Assembly (NCBI GenBank): GCA_021845945.1
Contig: JAJZRD010000104.1
Span: 1 to 12,122 of the forward strand
Source: Chloroflexota bacterium
GTDB lineage: Bacteria; Chloroflexota; UBA6077
Reading direction: 5' to 3'
DNA length: 12,122 nt
This document shows, in pieces, positions 1 through 6,536 of the stretch. The first letter of the stretch is position 1, and each line of letters opens with the position of its first letter. The notes below the pieces were generated by a model. The model had not been told where the DNA came from, searched no databases, and saw only the letters and a program-made list of their open reading frames with translations. Position numbers and translations under genes: made by a program.

Positions 1-1
1 T

Positions 2-121
2 CAGGCAAACGATCCGGTGGCCTACCTGGCCGCTCAACCCGACCTCGGCATCGTCAAGCGACGCCGCAAACACAGGGAGCGAGCTGCCCTTGACAAATGG
101 CCTCAGGAGCTTAACTTGTAA
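2..121 (+). CDS. C-terminal tail of an unrecognised protein (partial)
   Basis: An open frame enters from the left edge and runs 39 codons to a TAA stop. The visible tail has a hydrophobic stretch (DPVAYLAAQPDLGIV) followed by a very basic segment (KRRRKHRERAALDKW). I do not recognise a family. A basic tail of this kind fits a DNA-binding protein or transposase C-terminus, but that is a guess. It converges on the transglutaminase-like gene with only about 15 bases between the two stop codons. The start and most of the gene lie outside the window, so even the reality of the gene rests on this short frame. Confidence 0.4.
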   Translation, partial: QANDPVAYLAAQPDLGIVKRRRKHRERAALDKWPQELNL

Positions 122-136
122 CCAATGCCTCAGTCC

Positions 137-997
137 TCAGTCCTCGGTCCTGATCCTGGCCTCATCCTCCCGCAGCAACCGCCGCAGGGCCCGCACGTTC
201 CGCTTGACCGTCTCCGCATCGGCGGCTTCCAGCGAGTACTCCAGGTAGGTCTCCAGGTCCGCCACGGCACCGGCCAGATCCCCCAGATGGTATCGCAGCA
301 TTCCCCGATCGCGGATCTCGTCCAGATCCCACGGGGCGAGGATCAGCAGCAGCTCCACCATGATCAGCGCCTTCTCGTGGCGCCTGGCGGCCAGGTAGAT
401 GGTCTTCAGGTTGTGGATGGCCCGGGAGAGGATCTGCCGCTTGGTGACGGCTCCCAGCATGAAGGGCTGGAAGGTCACCGCGCCACCGTAGATCTCCCTC
501 ACCTTGGCCGCACAGTCCCCGGCAGAGAGCACCGCCCCGCCGTTGAAGGGATCCACGAAGATCTCGTCGCCGGGGTGAGGATGCTTCACGATAAAATGGC
601 CTGGGAGGCCCACTCCCTGCACCTCGAACCCGGCCCGGCGGGCGACCTCCATGTAGACGATGGAGAGGGATAAGGGGATCCCCTTCCGTCGATCCAGGAC
701 GTCGTTCAGGTAGCTGGAGCGGGGATCGAAGTACTCCTCCTCGGTGCCGCAGAACCCCGACTCGGAAAAGAGATAGCGGCTCAAGCCGGCGGCCACCGTC
801 AGTGGATGGCGCTCCGCCCCGATGCGGTCGCGGACCTCCTCGGACATCTCGTTCAGCCGGCGGAGATAGCCACCGACCTCCAGGGAGGGGTACTCCTCCC
901 TGGCCACCAGCAAGGCGGCCGCCGCCAGATCGATCTCGCCGTCCGGCTGCCGCACCATGGACTCAAACTCGTATCGGTTGACCTCTATCCCAGTCAT
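137..997 (-). CDS. SirB1-family transglutaminase-like protein with TPR-like C-terminus
   Basis: This 286-residue protein matches the SirB1 / transglutaminase-like (Transglut_core2) family. Its hallmark core spans residues 93-152: RSSYLNDVLDRRKGIPLSLS, then EVARRAGFEVQGVGLPGHF, then a VDPFNGG stretch. The histidine of GHF and the aspartate of VDPF match the His and Asp of the papain-like fold. The usual catalytic Cys is absent, as is common in this family, so enzymatic activity is uncertain. Residues about 185-275 form amphipathic helices (HNLKTIYLAARRHEKALIMV; DRGMLRYHLGDLAGAVADLE) that look like TPR repeats. The ATG at 997 is chosen because the family similarity begins there. The frame stays open upstream to 1231, but that part is low-complexity and runs into the insertion sequence. 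The cellular role of the family is poorly defined. Confidence 0.85.
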   Translation of the reverse strand: MTGIEVNRYEFESMVRQPDGEIDLAAAALLVAREEYPSLEVGGYLRRLNEMSEEVRDRIGAERHPLTVAAGLSRYLFSESGFCGTEEEYFDPRSSYLNDVLDRRKGIPLSLSIVYMEVARRAGFEVQGVGLPGHFIVKHPHPGDEIFVDPFNGGAVLSAGDCAAKVREIYGGAVTFQPFMLGAVTKRQILSRAIHNLKTIYLAARRHEKALIMVELLLILAPWDLDEIRDRGMLRYHLGDLAGAVADLETYLEYSLEAADAETVKRNVRALRRLLREDEARIRTED

Positions 998-1058
998 GGA
1001 GAATCCCAGCCCGCCCCAAGATCGCGGCGCACCCAGCCTTCGGCGGCACCGCGGTCTT

Positions 1059-1067
1059 AGCATACCA
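1059..1067 (-). promoter_or_regulatory. Possible extended -10 element for the SirB1-like gene
   Basis: On the minus strand the sequence reads TGGTATGCT, which is the TGn extension plus a -10 hexamer (TATGCT), about 60 bases upstream of the ATG at 997. No good -35 hexamer is seen at 16-18 bases. The left end of the insertion sequence lies only about 42 bp further upstream, so the core promoter would survive the insertion but any more distant upstream elements would have been displaced. Confidence 0.3.
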
Positions 1068-1108
1068 CCTCTCCCCATCCAAAGCCTAACGAGCGGATGT
1101 GGGGAGAT

Positions 1109-1136
1109 TCGGCTCCAGAGAGTGTTGGTGGATTTG
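1109..1136 (+). repeat. Left terminal inverted repeat of the insertion sequence
   Basis: Reads TCGGCTCCA-N4-GTGTTGG-N4-TTTG inward and pairs with 2588-2615. Conserved blocks separated by 4-base variable gaps suggest separate transposase contact sites. Confidence 0.65.
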
Positions 1137-1208
1137 GTGGAAGTTAGGGGATAGGAACGGACTCTGCAACCTCCTGAGGTAAGTAGGTCCCAGGGGGTGA
1201 CAGAGTCC

Positions 1209-2494
1209 ATGAACATTATTGAACGGGCCAAAGGGTTTGTCCAGTCGCTGCACGACCTGGCTGGTCGATCAGCCTGGGATTGGCGGCGTTGTCCTCAATG
1301 CGGGGATACCGACACGATTAGGAACGGTACTCGCAAGGTCCACCCCTGGACGCTTGAGGGGCGGAAGTGGGTGCGCATCCAGCGCCACTTGTGCTACGCG
1401 TGCGGGAGCAGCTACTCGGAGGGATCAGCGCTGCTTGTGCGGGGGAGCTGGTACGCCAGGGATGTGCACCGTTTCGCCGTGGACCACTGGCAGCATGTGG
1501 GCGGCTCTCTACGGCGGAGGGCGGAGTTGCTGCGCTCTGTCTTGGGCAGGCAGGAGCGATGGCTGTTGTGGCGGCCCCTGGACTCCGAGTCCAAGGAGGA
1601 GAGGTGTCACCTGGGTCAGGCGACCATAGAGCGATGGCTGGTGAAGGCGGGCATAGAAGCCAGGAAGAGTGTGCCGGGGCAACTGGAAGGGGTGGCGACT
1701 TCTGGCCAGGTGGCCACGGATGGGCTGTGGGCGCGGCTGGCGAAAGGGAAGAAGAGGGTAGTGCTGCTGCTGGTGGATACGGTGACTGGCGTGATATGGC
1801 CGCCGGTGAAAGCCAGCGGGGAAGATAGCGATCTCCAGTGGGGGCGGCTGTTCAGGAGAGCGAAGCTCTCTGGGCTGGACCTGGACCAGTTACGAGGAGT
1901 GGTAAGCGACGGAGCCCGAGGGCTGATCGGCTACCTGGACAGGGCGCTGGGCTGGGTGAACCACCAACGCTGCCACTTCCACCTGTGGCGGAACCTGAGC
2001 GGGGAGTTGGCCTCTCGGGTGAACGAAGCGGCGACTGGGCTGGCAGGGGCGGCAGCCAAGGCGGTTAAGAAGAAGGTTCGAGGGGAATTGGTGGCCCTGA
2101 TACGCGGGGTGCTGGATGCCCGAAGCGAGAAGGAAGCGGAGGCGGCGCTGGCGGAGCTGAAGGCGCATCAGCTGGGGGGAAGCTGGCGACGCTGCTGGAA
2201 GAGCATCTGGATGCGGCGATGGTGTACCTGCTGGAGTACAACCGAGGGTTGGCGCGGGTCTCCCCAGAATGGTGCTGGCGGGACTTTCGCCTCCGACTGA
2301 GTCGAGGGCGGAACCACAGGTCGGACGAGCGGCTGGAGCGTTCGGCCTTGGTTTGGGCGATCTATCGGAACTTCGAGCCAGCCCAAAGGAGGAGCGAGCG
2401 CAAACGACACTACCGGCACCCGGGCCTAAGCCCCCTAGCCGTAGCGGGTGCCCCACCAGGAGAGGCGAGCTACTTAGACGCCCTGGCCGTTTGA
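1209..2494 (+). pseudogene. Mutator/IS256-like DDE transposase, frame broken at a G6 tract
   Basis: Conceptual joining gives about 428 residues. Numbered from the ATG at 1209, an N-terminal zinc-finger-like module has Cys28, Cys31, Cys62 and Cys65 (CPQC and CYAC). A catalytic-core pattern follows: Asp171 (VATDGLWARL), Asp234 (VVSDGARGL) and the CxxH of NHQRCHFHLWRN, which resembles the IS256/MULE signature. The zero frame loses homology after 2177. Homology-like sequence resumes in the -1 frame (KLATLLEEHLDAAMVYLLEY), ends at the TGA at 2492-2494, and supplies the region expected to hold the last catalytic Glu (RSDERLERSALVWAIYRNFE). The switch falls on ctGGGGGGaa at 2174-2180, so it may be a mutation, a sequencing error or programmed -1 frameshifting. 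A GTG at 1197 is an alternative start. ATG 1209 is preferred for the AGGGGGTGA upstream at about 8 bases. Confidence 0.75.
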
Positions 2495-2517
2495 CGACGG
2501 TCCAGGGAGGACCACCT

Positions 2518-2537
2518 GCTGCCCCTCATGGGGCAGC
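2518..2537 (+). terminator. Perfect 8-bp hairpin just after the transposase
   Basis: GCTGCCCC and GGGGCAGC pair around a TCAT loop, 23 bases past the transposase stop. A smaller 5-bp hairpin (GGTCC, 2499-2503, with GGACC, 2509-2513) lies just before it. No U-tract follows, so it could be a factor-dependent terminator, an mRNA-end stabiliser or a sub-terminal element of the insertion sequence. Confidence 0.4.
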
Positions 2538-2587
2538 CAGGGGAACATGCCTTCCCAATCGCAGTTCACCAGCCACCAACACGCCCT

Positions 2588-2615
2588 CAAACTGCCCAAC
2601 ACAAGGTGGAGCCGA
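2588..2615 (-). repeat. Right terminal inverted repeat of the insertion sequence
   Basis: On the minus strand it reads TCGGCTCCA-N4-GTGTTGG-N4-TTTG and pairs with 1109-1136. The outer edge merges into three tandem GAGCC units (2609-2623) followed by GAAT. The left end has ATTCGGCTC without this expansion, so a small GAGCC expansion may have blurred the boundary and any target duplication. Confidence 0.6.
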
Positions 2616-2655
2616 GCCGAGCCGAATAGAACAGCGCCACCTGGGGCGGATTATG

Positions 2656-2661
2656 TATAAT
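2656..2661 (+). promoter_or_regulatory. Predicted -10 box for the KimA-like gene
   Basis: A perfect TATAAT preceded by TG lies 48 bases upstream of the GTG start. The position 17 bases upstream (about 2633-2638) has no recognisable -35 hexamer. It is about 40 bp outside the right end of the insertion sequence. The leader is too short to hold a ydaO-type c-di-AMP riboswitch. Confidence 0.5.
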
Positions 2662-2708
2662 GGTAATTTGCACAATGGTGATCTGTTTGTCTTCTTGGAG
2701 GATTCTCC

Positions 2709-4754
2709 GTGACCAGTGACGAGCACTCGCGACCGATATCGTCCGAGAGCCCCGCTAAGCCACCTGTGGGATTTCACCCCGACCTGGTGTGGCGAGAGGA
2801 GGTGGTCGGCTCCCGGCCGGGCGACCGGGTGGTCCGCATCGCCCGCCATCGCAACTTTCATGGGGTTGGCCCCGGCATCCTTCTCCCTCGCCCCGAGGCG
2901 ACGGTGCCCCACGATGGAATCGGCAGGTTTTGGTGGCGAGCCAAGCATCTGCTGGTGGGCCAGCCCATCTCCTCGGCCAACGAGTCCCAGGAGCGGCTGA
3001 ACAAGATCAGGGCGTTGGCGGTGCTCTCCTCGGATGCCCTCTCCTCGGTGGCGTACGGCACCGAGGCGGCCATGCGGACGCTGATCCTTGCGGGTGTGGC
3101 GGCCCTATCCCTCACCCTGCCCATCTCGGTGGTTATCGCCCTGCTGTTGATCATCGTGGCGACCAGCTACCAGCAGACGATTCAGGGCTACCCCTCGGGC
3201 GGCGGGTCCTACGTCGTGGCCCATGAGAACCTTGGTCGGCTTCCGGGCCTGACCGCCGCCGCGTCCCTGCTGGTTGACTACGTGCTGACCGTAGCGGTAT
3301 CCGTGGCGGCTGGAGTCGCCGCCCTGGTCTCCGCCTTCCCCGGCCTTGGGTCTTACGACGTGGCGTTGGCCGTCGGCTCAGTGGTGCTGATCATGCTGCT
3401 GAACCTGAGGGGCGTGCGGGAGTCGGGCACCGTCTTCGCTTTTCCCACCTACGTCTTCGTCTTCTCCATCCTGGGACTGATCGGATGGGGGGTGTTCCGC
3501 CTGGCTACGGGGGGCATCCCCTACGAGCCCGGGCCCGCCGGCGCCAAGGCTGGAACGGAGACCCTGACCTGGTTCCTGCTGCTTTCGGCTTTTGCCAAGG
3601 GTTGCACGGCGATGACCGGAACCGAGGCCATCTCTAACGTCGTGCCGGTCTTCAAGGCGCCGGAGATCAAGAATGCTCGGATGACCCTGGGCTGGATGGC
3701 CGGGCTGTTGGCCGTCATGTTCGTGGGCATCTCTTTCCTGGCCAGCCACATCGGAATCATCCCCGATCCCTCTGAGGATGAGACGGTCCTCAGCCAGCTA
3801 ACACGGCTGATCACCGGCCAGGGTCCCTACTACTATCTGGTGCAGTTCTCCACGACCATGATCCTGGTGCTGGCAGCCAATACCAGCTACGTCAGCTTCC
3901 CTCGGCTGCTGTACGTCATGGCCCGGGATCGATACGTGCCCCGCTGGTTCGGGTTGCGGGGCGATCGCCTCGCCTTCTCCATCGGGATCTTCGCTCTGAC
4001 CATCTTCTCTTGCCTTCTGCTGGTCGTCTTCGGGAGCAACGTGGAGAGGCTGCTGCCCCTGTACGCCATCGGTGTGTTCACCGGCTTCACCCTGAGCCAG
4101 TCCGGGATGGTTCTCCACTGGCTGAGGGGCGACGACCCCAATCGGCGGCGCAAAGCCATCGTCAACGGCGTTGGCGCGGTGGCAACGGGGGTGGTTGCCC
4201 TGGTGATCGCGGTCACCAAGTTCGCGGAGGGGGCCTGGATGGTGATCCTGATCGCCCCCATGCTCATTCTGTTGTTCCTCATGATCCACGGGCACTACGT
4301 CCGCATCGCCAAACAGTTGCGGACCCAGGCGCCGGTAAAGCCAAAGGGAACGCCTCCCCTCGTGCTGGTGCCCATCTCCAGCCTGAGCCTGGTGGCGCGC
4401 CAAGCCCTGGCTTTCGCCCAGGATCTGAGCAAGAGGGTGGTGGCCATCCACGTTACCTCGGAGCTGGAAGAGGCGGACAGCCTGCGAGCCCAGTGGCAGG
4501 AGGTGGTTGGGAACATCCCGCTGGTGATTATCGAGTCGCCCTACCGGCTGCTGCTGCCGCCGCTGCTGGCCTACGTGGATGCGGTGCGGGACCTCGACCC
4601 CGACGAGACGATCCTCGTGGTGTTGCCGGAGTTCGTCCCCAGGCACTGGTGGGAGCAGATTCTGCACAACCAAACCGCCCTGCGATTGAAAGGGGCGCTC
4701 CTCTTCCGGTCCAGGGTGGCCGTGACCAGCTTCCCCTATCAACTGGCCGAGTAG
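2709..4754 (+). CDS. kimA: KimA-like high-affinity potassium transporter (APC/KUP superfamily) with C-terminal Usp-like domain
   Basis: This 681-residue polytopic membrane protein closely follows Bacillus KimA (YdaO), a proton-coupled K+ importer inhibited by c-di-AMP. Landmarks are LSSDALSSVAYGTEA at 107-120, with Asp109 and Tyr116 at the positions of the K+-site Asp and Tyr of KimA; the GYPSGGGSYVVA loop at 160-171; SLLVDYVLTVAVS; MTGTEAISN; and VLAANTSYVSFPRLLYVMARD. About twelve membrane helices fit. The cytosolic C-terminus (about 545-681) has the Usp-like fold that binds c-di-AMP in KimA, ending HNQTALRLK and VTSFPYQLAE. The GTG start at 2709 has GGAGGA six bases upstream. Residues 1 to about 75 form a soluble extension absent from Bacillus KimA. 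Downstream Usp and RCK genes support a potassium role. An amino acid transporter annotation is a less likely alternative. Confidence 0.88.
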   Translation: MTSDEHSRPISSESPAKPPVGFHPDLVWREEVVGSRPGDRVVRIARHRNFHGVGPGILLPRPEATVPHDGIGRFWWRAKHLLVGQPISSANESQERLNKIRALAVLSSDALSSVAYGTEAAMRTLILAGVAALSLTLPISVVIALLLIIVATSYQQTIQGYPSGGGSYVVAHENLGRLPGLTAAASLLVDYVLTVAVSVAAGVAALVSAFPGLGSYDVALAVGSVVLIMLLNLRGVRESGTVFAFPTYVFVFSILGLIGWGVFRLATGGIPYEPGPAGAKAGTETLTWFLLLSAFAKGCTAMTGTEAISNVVPVFKAPEIKNARMTLGWMAGLLAVMFVGISFLASHIGIIPDPSEDETVLSQLTRLITGQGPYYYLVQFSTTMILVLAANTSYVSFPRLLYVMARDRYVPRWFGLRGDRLAFSIGIFALTIFSCLLLVVFGSNVERLLPLYAIGVFTGFTLSQSGMVLHWLRGDDPNRRRKAIVNGVGAVATGVVALVIAVTKFAEGAWMVILIAPMLILLFLMIHGHYVRIAKQLRTQAPVKPKGTPPLVLVPISSLSLVARQALAFAQDLSKRVVAIHVTSELEEADSLRAQWQEVVGNIPLVIIESPYRLLLPPLLAYVDAVRDLDPDETILVVLPEFVPRHWWEQILHNQTALRLKGALLFRSRVAVTSFPYQLAE

Positions 4755-4781
4755 CGCCGGGCGAACCCCGGATTCGATTCG

Positions 4782-4834
4782 TGGCGGGCGGCAGTGCGAG
4801 GGCGACGGCCTTCCCGGGTGCCGCCCGCCATTTT
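4782..4834 (+). terminator. Intrinsic terminator after the KimA-like gene
   Basis: A perfect 12-bp stem pairs tggcgggcggca (4782-4793) with tgccgcccgcca (4819-4830) across a 25-base loop, followed directly by TTTT. It begins 27 bases after the stop codon. It separates the transporter from the Usp-RCK unit, which has its own promoter. Confidence 0.75.
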
Positions 4835-4877
4835 GCCACCCCCTCCGAATGGCAAGAAGTATGCAGTTCATCAGTCT

Positions 4878-4907
4878 TTGACAAGTCCGATGGTTGGTGA
4901 GTAGAAT
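4878..4907 (+). promoter_or_regulatory. Sigma70-type promoter for the usp-rck-rck unit
   Basis: A perfect TTGACA (4878-4883), an 18-base spacer and TAGAAT (4902-4907) lie between the transporter terminator and the Usp start at 4991. The predicted 5' leader is about 75 bases. It is the best -35 match in the window and implies that these regulators can be expressed independently of the transporter. Confidence 0.65.
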
Positions 4908-4990
4908 TCGCCGTTCTGTTTGGATATCCCTGATGGGCCGCGGTTCGCTCGTGCGACGGGCCGCCGCGGAGTTGATCGCGAGGTGGAGAG

Positions 4991-5419
4991 GTGCTCAACC
5001 CGAGTAGGATCCTGGTTCCGGTTGCCGGGAATCCCCTCGACGAGGAGATGGTGGCATATGCGGCTGAACTGGCGAAGCGCAGCCATGCCAGGTTGTACTC
5101 GATTTACGTCATCGAGGTGAAGCGGACGCTTCCGCTGGAGATCGATCTACCCGCGGAGGTGGAGAAGGGGGAGGAGATCCTCCAGAGGGCCGAAGAGGTG
5201 GCGCGTCGCTCCAAGCAGGACATCGAGACTGAGGTCCTACAGGCCCGGGACGCGGGGACCGCCATCGTGGAGGAAGCGGAGCGTCGGGGCATCGATCTGA
5301 TCGTGATGGGCTTGAGGTACCGAAAGCAGTACGAGCAGTTCTACCTCGGCAGCACCGTGATGTACGTCCTGAAGAATGCCTCGTCCAGAGTGTGTGTATG
5401 CAGGGAGCCGATCCCTTGA
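4991..5419 (+). CDS. Universal stress protein (Usp) domain protein with degenerate ATP site
   Basis: This 142-residue single Usp domain has the beta1 strand ILVPVAGNPLDEEMV (7-21), the beta4 segment IDLIVMGLR (101-109) and the C-terminal LGSTVMYVLKNASSRVCVCR (119-138). The canonical ATP motif G-2x-G-9x-G-S is present as Gly107, Tyr110, Gly120, Ser121, so the middle glycine is replaced by Tyr. The beta1 Asp typical of ATP binders (VDGS) is Ala in VAGN. Nucleotide binding is therefore doubtful or altered. The GTG start at 4991 has a strong GAGGTG (4980-4985) five bases upstream. It is first in the unit with the two RCK genes, and the transporter before it ends in a Usp-like domain, so a signalling role in potassium transport is a reasonable inference. 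Confidence 0.82.
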   Translation: MLNPSRILVPVAGNPLDEEMVAYAAELAKRSHARLYSIYVIEVKRTLPLEIDLPAEVEKGEEILQRAEEVARRSKQDIETEVLQARDAGTAIVEEAERRGIDLIVMGLRYRKQYEQFYLGSTVMYVLKNASSRVCVCREPIP

Positions 5420-5468
5420 GTCGCTGCCCGCCTTGTGGAGCGGGAATGTCAGGAGGGGACACGCAGGG

Positions 5469-5873
5469 ATGAAGATAATCGTTATGGGGTGCGGACGGGT
5501 CGGCAGCCGCCTGGCCAACGTGCTGGATTCCGAGGGCCACGAGGTGACTGTAGTCGACCGCAACAGCGCCTCTTTCAAGCGTCTCCGGGCGGACTTCGGC
5601 GGGAAAACGGTGCTGGGTACGGGCATCGACGAGGATGTGCTCAGGCGTGCCGGTGTCGAACACGCGGATGTCTTCGTCGCCACCACCGAGGGCGACAACC
5701 GCAACATCATGTCGGCGCAGATCGCCCAGAAGGTGTTCAACGTGCCGATGGTGATCGCCCGAACCTACGATCCGGGGCGGAGTGAGATCTACGAGAAGCT
5801 GGGGCTGAAGACCTACTGTCCGACGCTGGTGGGGGCCCGCCTGCTTCACGAGATGATCTTGGGGAAGGGATAG
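5469..5873 (+). CDS. TrkA-family RCK_N domain protein (K+ transport regulator)
   Basis: This 134-residue Rossmann-fold protein has the dinucleotide motif GCGRVG (8-13), the strand-2 acid in VVDRN, and GDNRNIMSAQIAQ, typical of RCK_N / TrkA_N domains that bind NAD(H) or ATP and gate potassium transporters. It stops after the first domain (LLHEMILGKG) and has no RCK_C domain. The ATG at 5469 is preferred because GxGxxG follows at the expected distance and AGGAGGGG (5451-5458) precedes it. Its TAG stop is immediately followed by the ATG of the next RCK gene with no spacer, so translation is probably coupled. From memory, paired RCK genes (ceoB, ceoC) beside an APC-type transporter also occur in mycobacteria, which supports a heteromeric regulator. 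Confidence 0.85.
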   Translation: MKIIVMGCGRVGSRLANVLDSEGHEVTVVDRNSASFKRLRADFGGKTVLGTGIDEDVLRRAGVEHADVFVATTEGDNRNIMSAQIAQKVFNVPMVIARTYDPGRSEIYEKLGLKTYCPTLVGARLLHEMILGKG

Positions 5874-6536
5874 ATGTATATCGTCGTTGTTGGCGGCGGG
5901 AAGGTTGGCTACTACCTTACAAAGGAGCTTTTGGAGCAGGGCCACGAGGCCCTGTTGATCGAAAGGAACGCGGAGAGGGTCGACCAGATCGTCGAGGATC
6001 TGGGAAACGTCGCCCTGAAGGGCGATGGCTGTGAGGTGGCCACTCTGCAGGACGCAGGGGTCGGCCGGGGTGACGTGCTGGTAGCGGTGACGGGAGACGA
6101 CGAGGACAACCTGGTCTCTTGCCAACTGGCCAAGAACCATTTTGGCGTGCCCAGGACCATCGCGCGGGTCAACAACCCCAAGAACGAGCCCCTCTTCCGG
6201 CTGCTGGGGATCGACGTCACCGTGAGTGCCACCACCATCCTGATGTCGATGATCGAGCACGAGATGCCACGGAGGGCGCTGCTTCACCTGCTGGCCATCC
6301 AGCGGATGGGGGTGGAGATCGTCGAGGCGGTGCTCAACCCAGGGGCCCGCGGGGTGGGAAAGAATATCAGCGACCTGGCCCTTCCGGCGGAGTCCTCCAT
6401 CGCGGCCGTCATCCGAGGCGGAGCCTTCTTGATCCCCTCGGGCCCGCTGATGCTGCAGGAGGGAGACGAGTTAATTGCGCTGTGCAGGCCCGAGCAAGAG
6501 GCCGATCTGCGCAACGCGCTTCTGGGTACTTCCTAG
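5874..6536 (+). CDS. trkA: TrkA-family protein with RCK_N and RCK_C domains
   Basis: This 220-residue cytosolic regulator has RCK_N at about 1-120, with GGGKVG at 7-12, strand-2 IERN, and GDDEDNLVSCQLA. RCK_C lies at about 137-217 (VEIVEAVLNPGARG, then LPAESSIAAVIRGG, then LQEGDELIALC). RCK_C domains bind ligands such as c-di-AMP in KtrA relatives; whether this one does is unknown. It follows the RCK_N-only gene with zero spacing, and the two probably form one complex. No TrkH/KtrB membrane subunit is in the window, so the nearby KimA-like transporter is the obvious local partner, though that is inference. Its TAG stop is shared with the opposing HNH gene through CTAG at 6533-6536. Confidence 0.87.
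   Translation: MYIVVVGGGKVGYYLTKELLEQGHEALLIERNAERVDQIVEDLGNVALKGDGCEVATLQDAGVGRGDVLVAVTGDDEDNLVSCQLAKNHFGVPRTIARVNNPKNEPLFRLLGIDVTVSATTILMSMIEHEMPRRALLHLLAIQRMGVEIVEAVLNPGARGVGKNISDLALPAESSIAAVIRGGAFLIPSGPLMLQEGDELIALCRPEQEADLRNALLGTS

Larger units (their letters stand above)
1109..2615 (+). mobile_element. Insertion sequence, Mutator/IS256-like, about 1.5 kb
   Basis: Two inverted ends bracket the transposase frame: 1109-1136 on the left and 2588-2615 on the right. Both read inward as TCGGCTCCA, four variable bases, GTGTTGG, four variable bases, TTTG, giving 20 identities over 28 aligned positions with no gaps. The element holds one transposase and lies between two divergent chromosomal genes. 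No target-site duplication is visible at these boundaries, so either the insertion is old or the true ends are a few bases off. Internal to the left end, ggactctg (1159-1166) is inverted as cagagtcc (1201-1208). Family assignment rests on the transposase motifs and is tentative. Confidence 0.7.

Noticed and set aside
998..1231. N-terminal extension of the SirB1-like protein to the first in-frame ATG at 1231
   Set aside because: The added 78 residues are low-complexity and arise from the promoter region and the insertion-sequence end; family similarity starts at 997.
2616..2708. c-di-AMP (ydaO-type) riboswitch before the KimA-like gene
   Set aside because: Bacillus kimA has one, but here fewer than 50 bases lie between the -10 box and the start, too short for that fold, and the insertion sequence occupies the region upstream.
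3798..4871. 357-codon open frame on the minus strand opposite the transporter
   Set aside because: It is rich in His, Gln, Pro, Gly and Arg with no domain motif, and lies fully antisense to a clearly conserved membrane protein. It is a GC-rich shadow frame.
5109..6287. 392-codon open frame on the minus strand across the Usp and RCK genes
   Set aside because: It crosses three real genes in antisense and shows no family signature.
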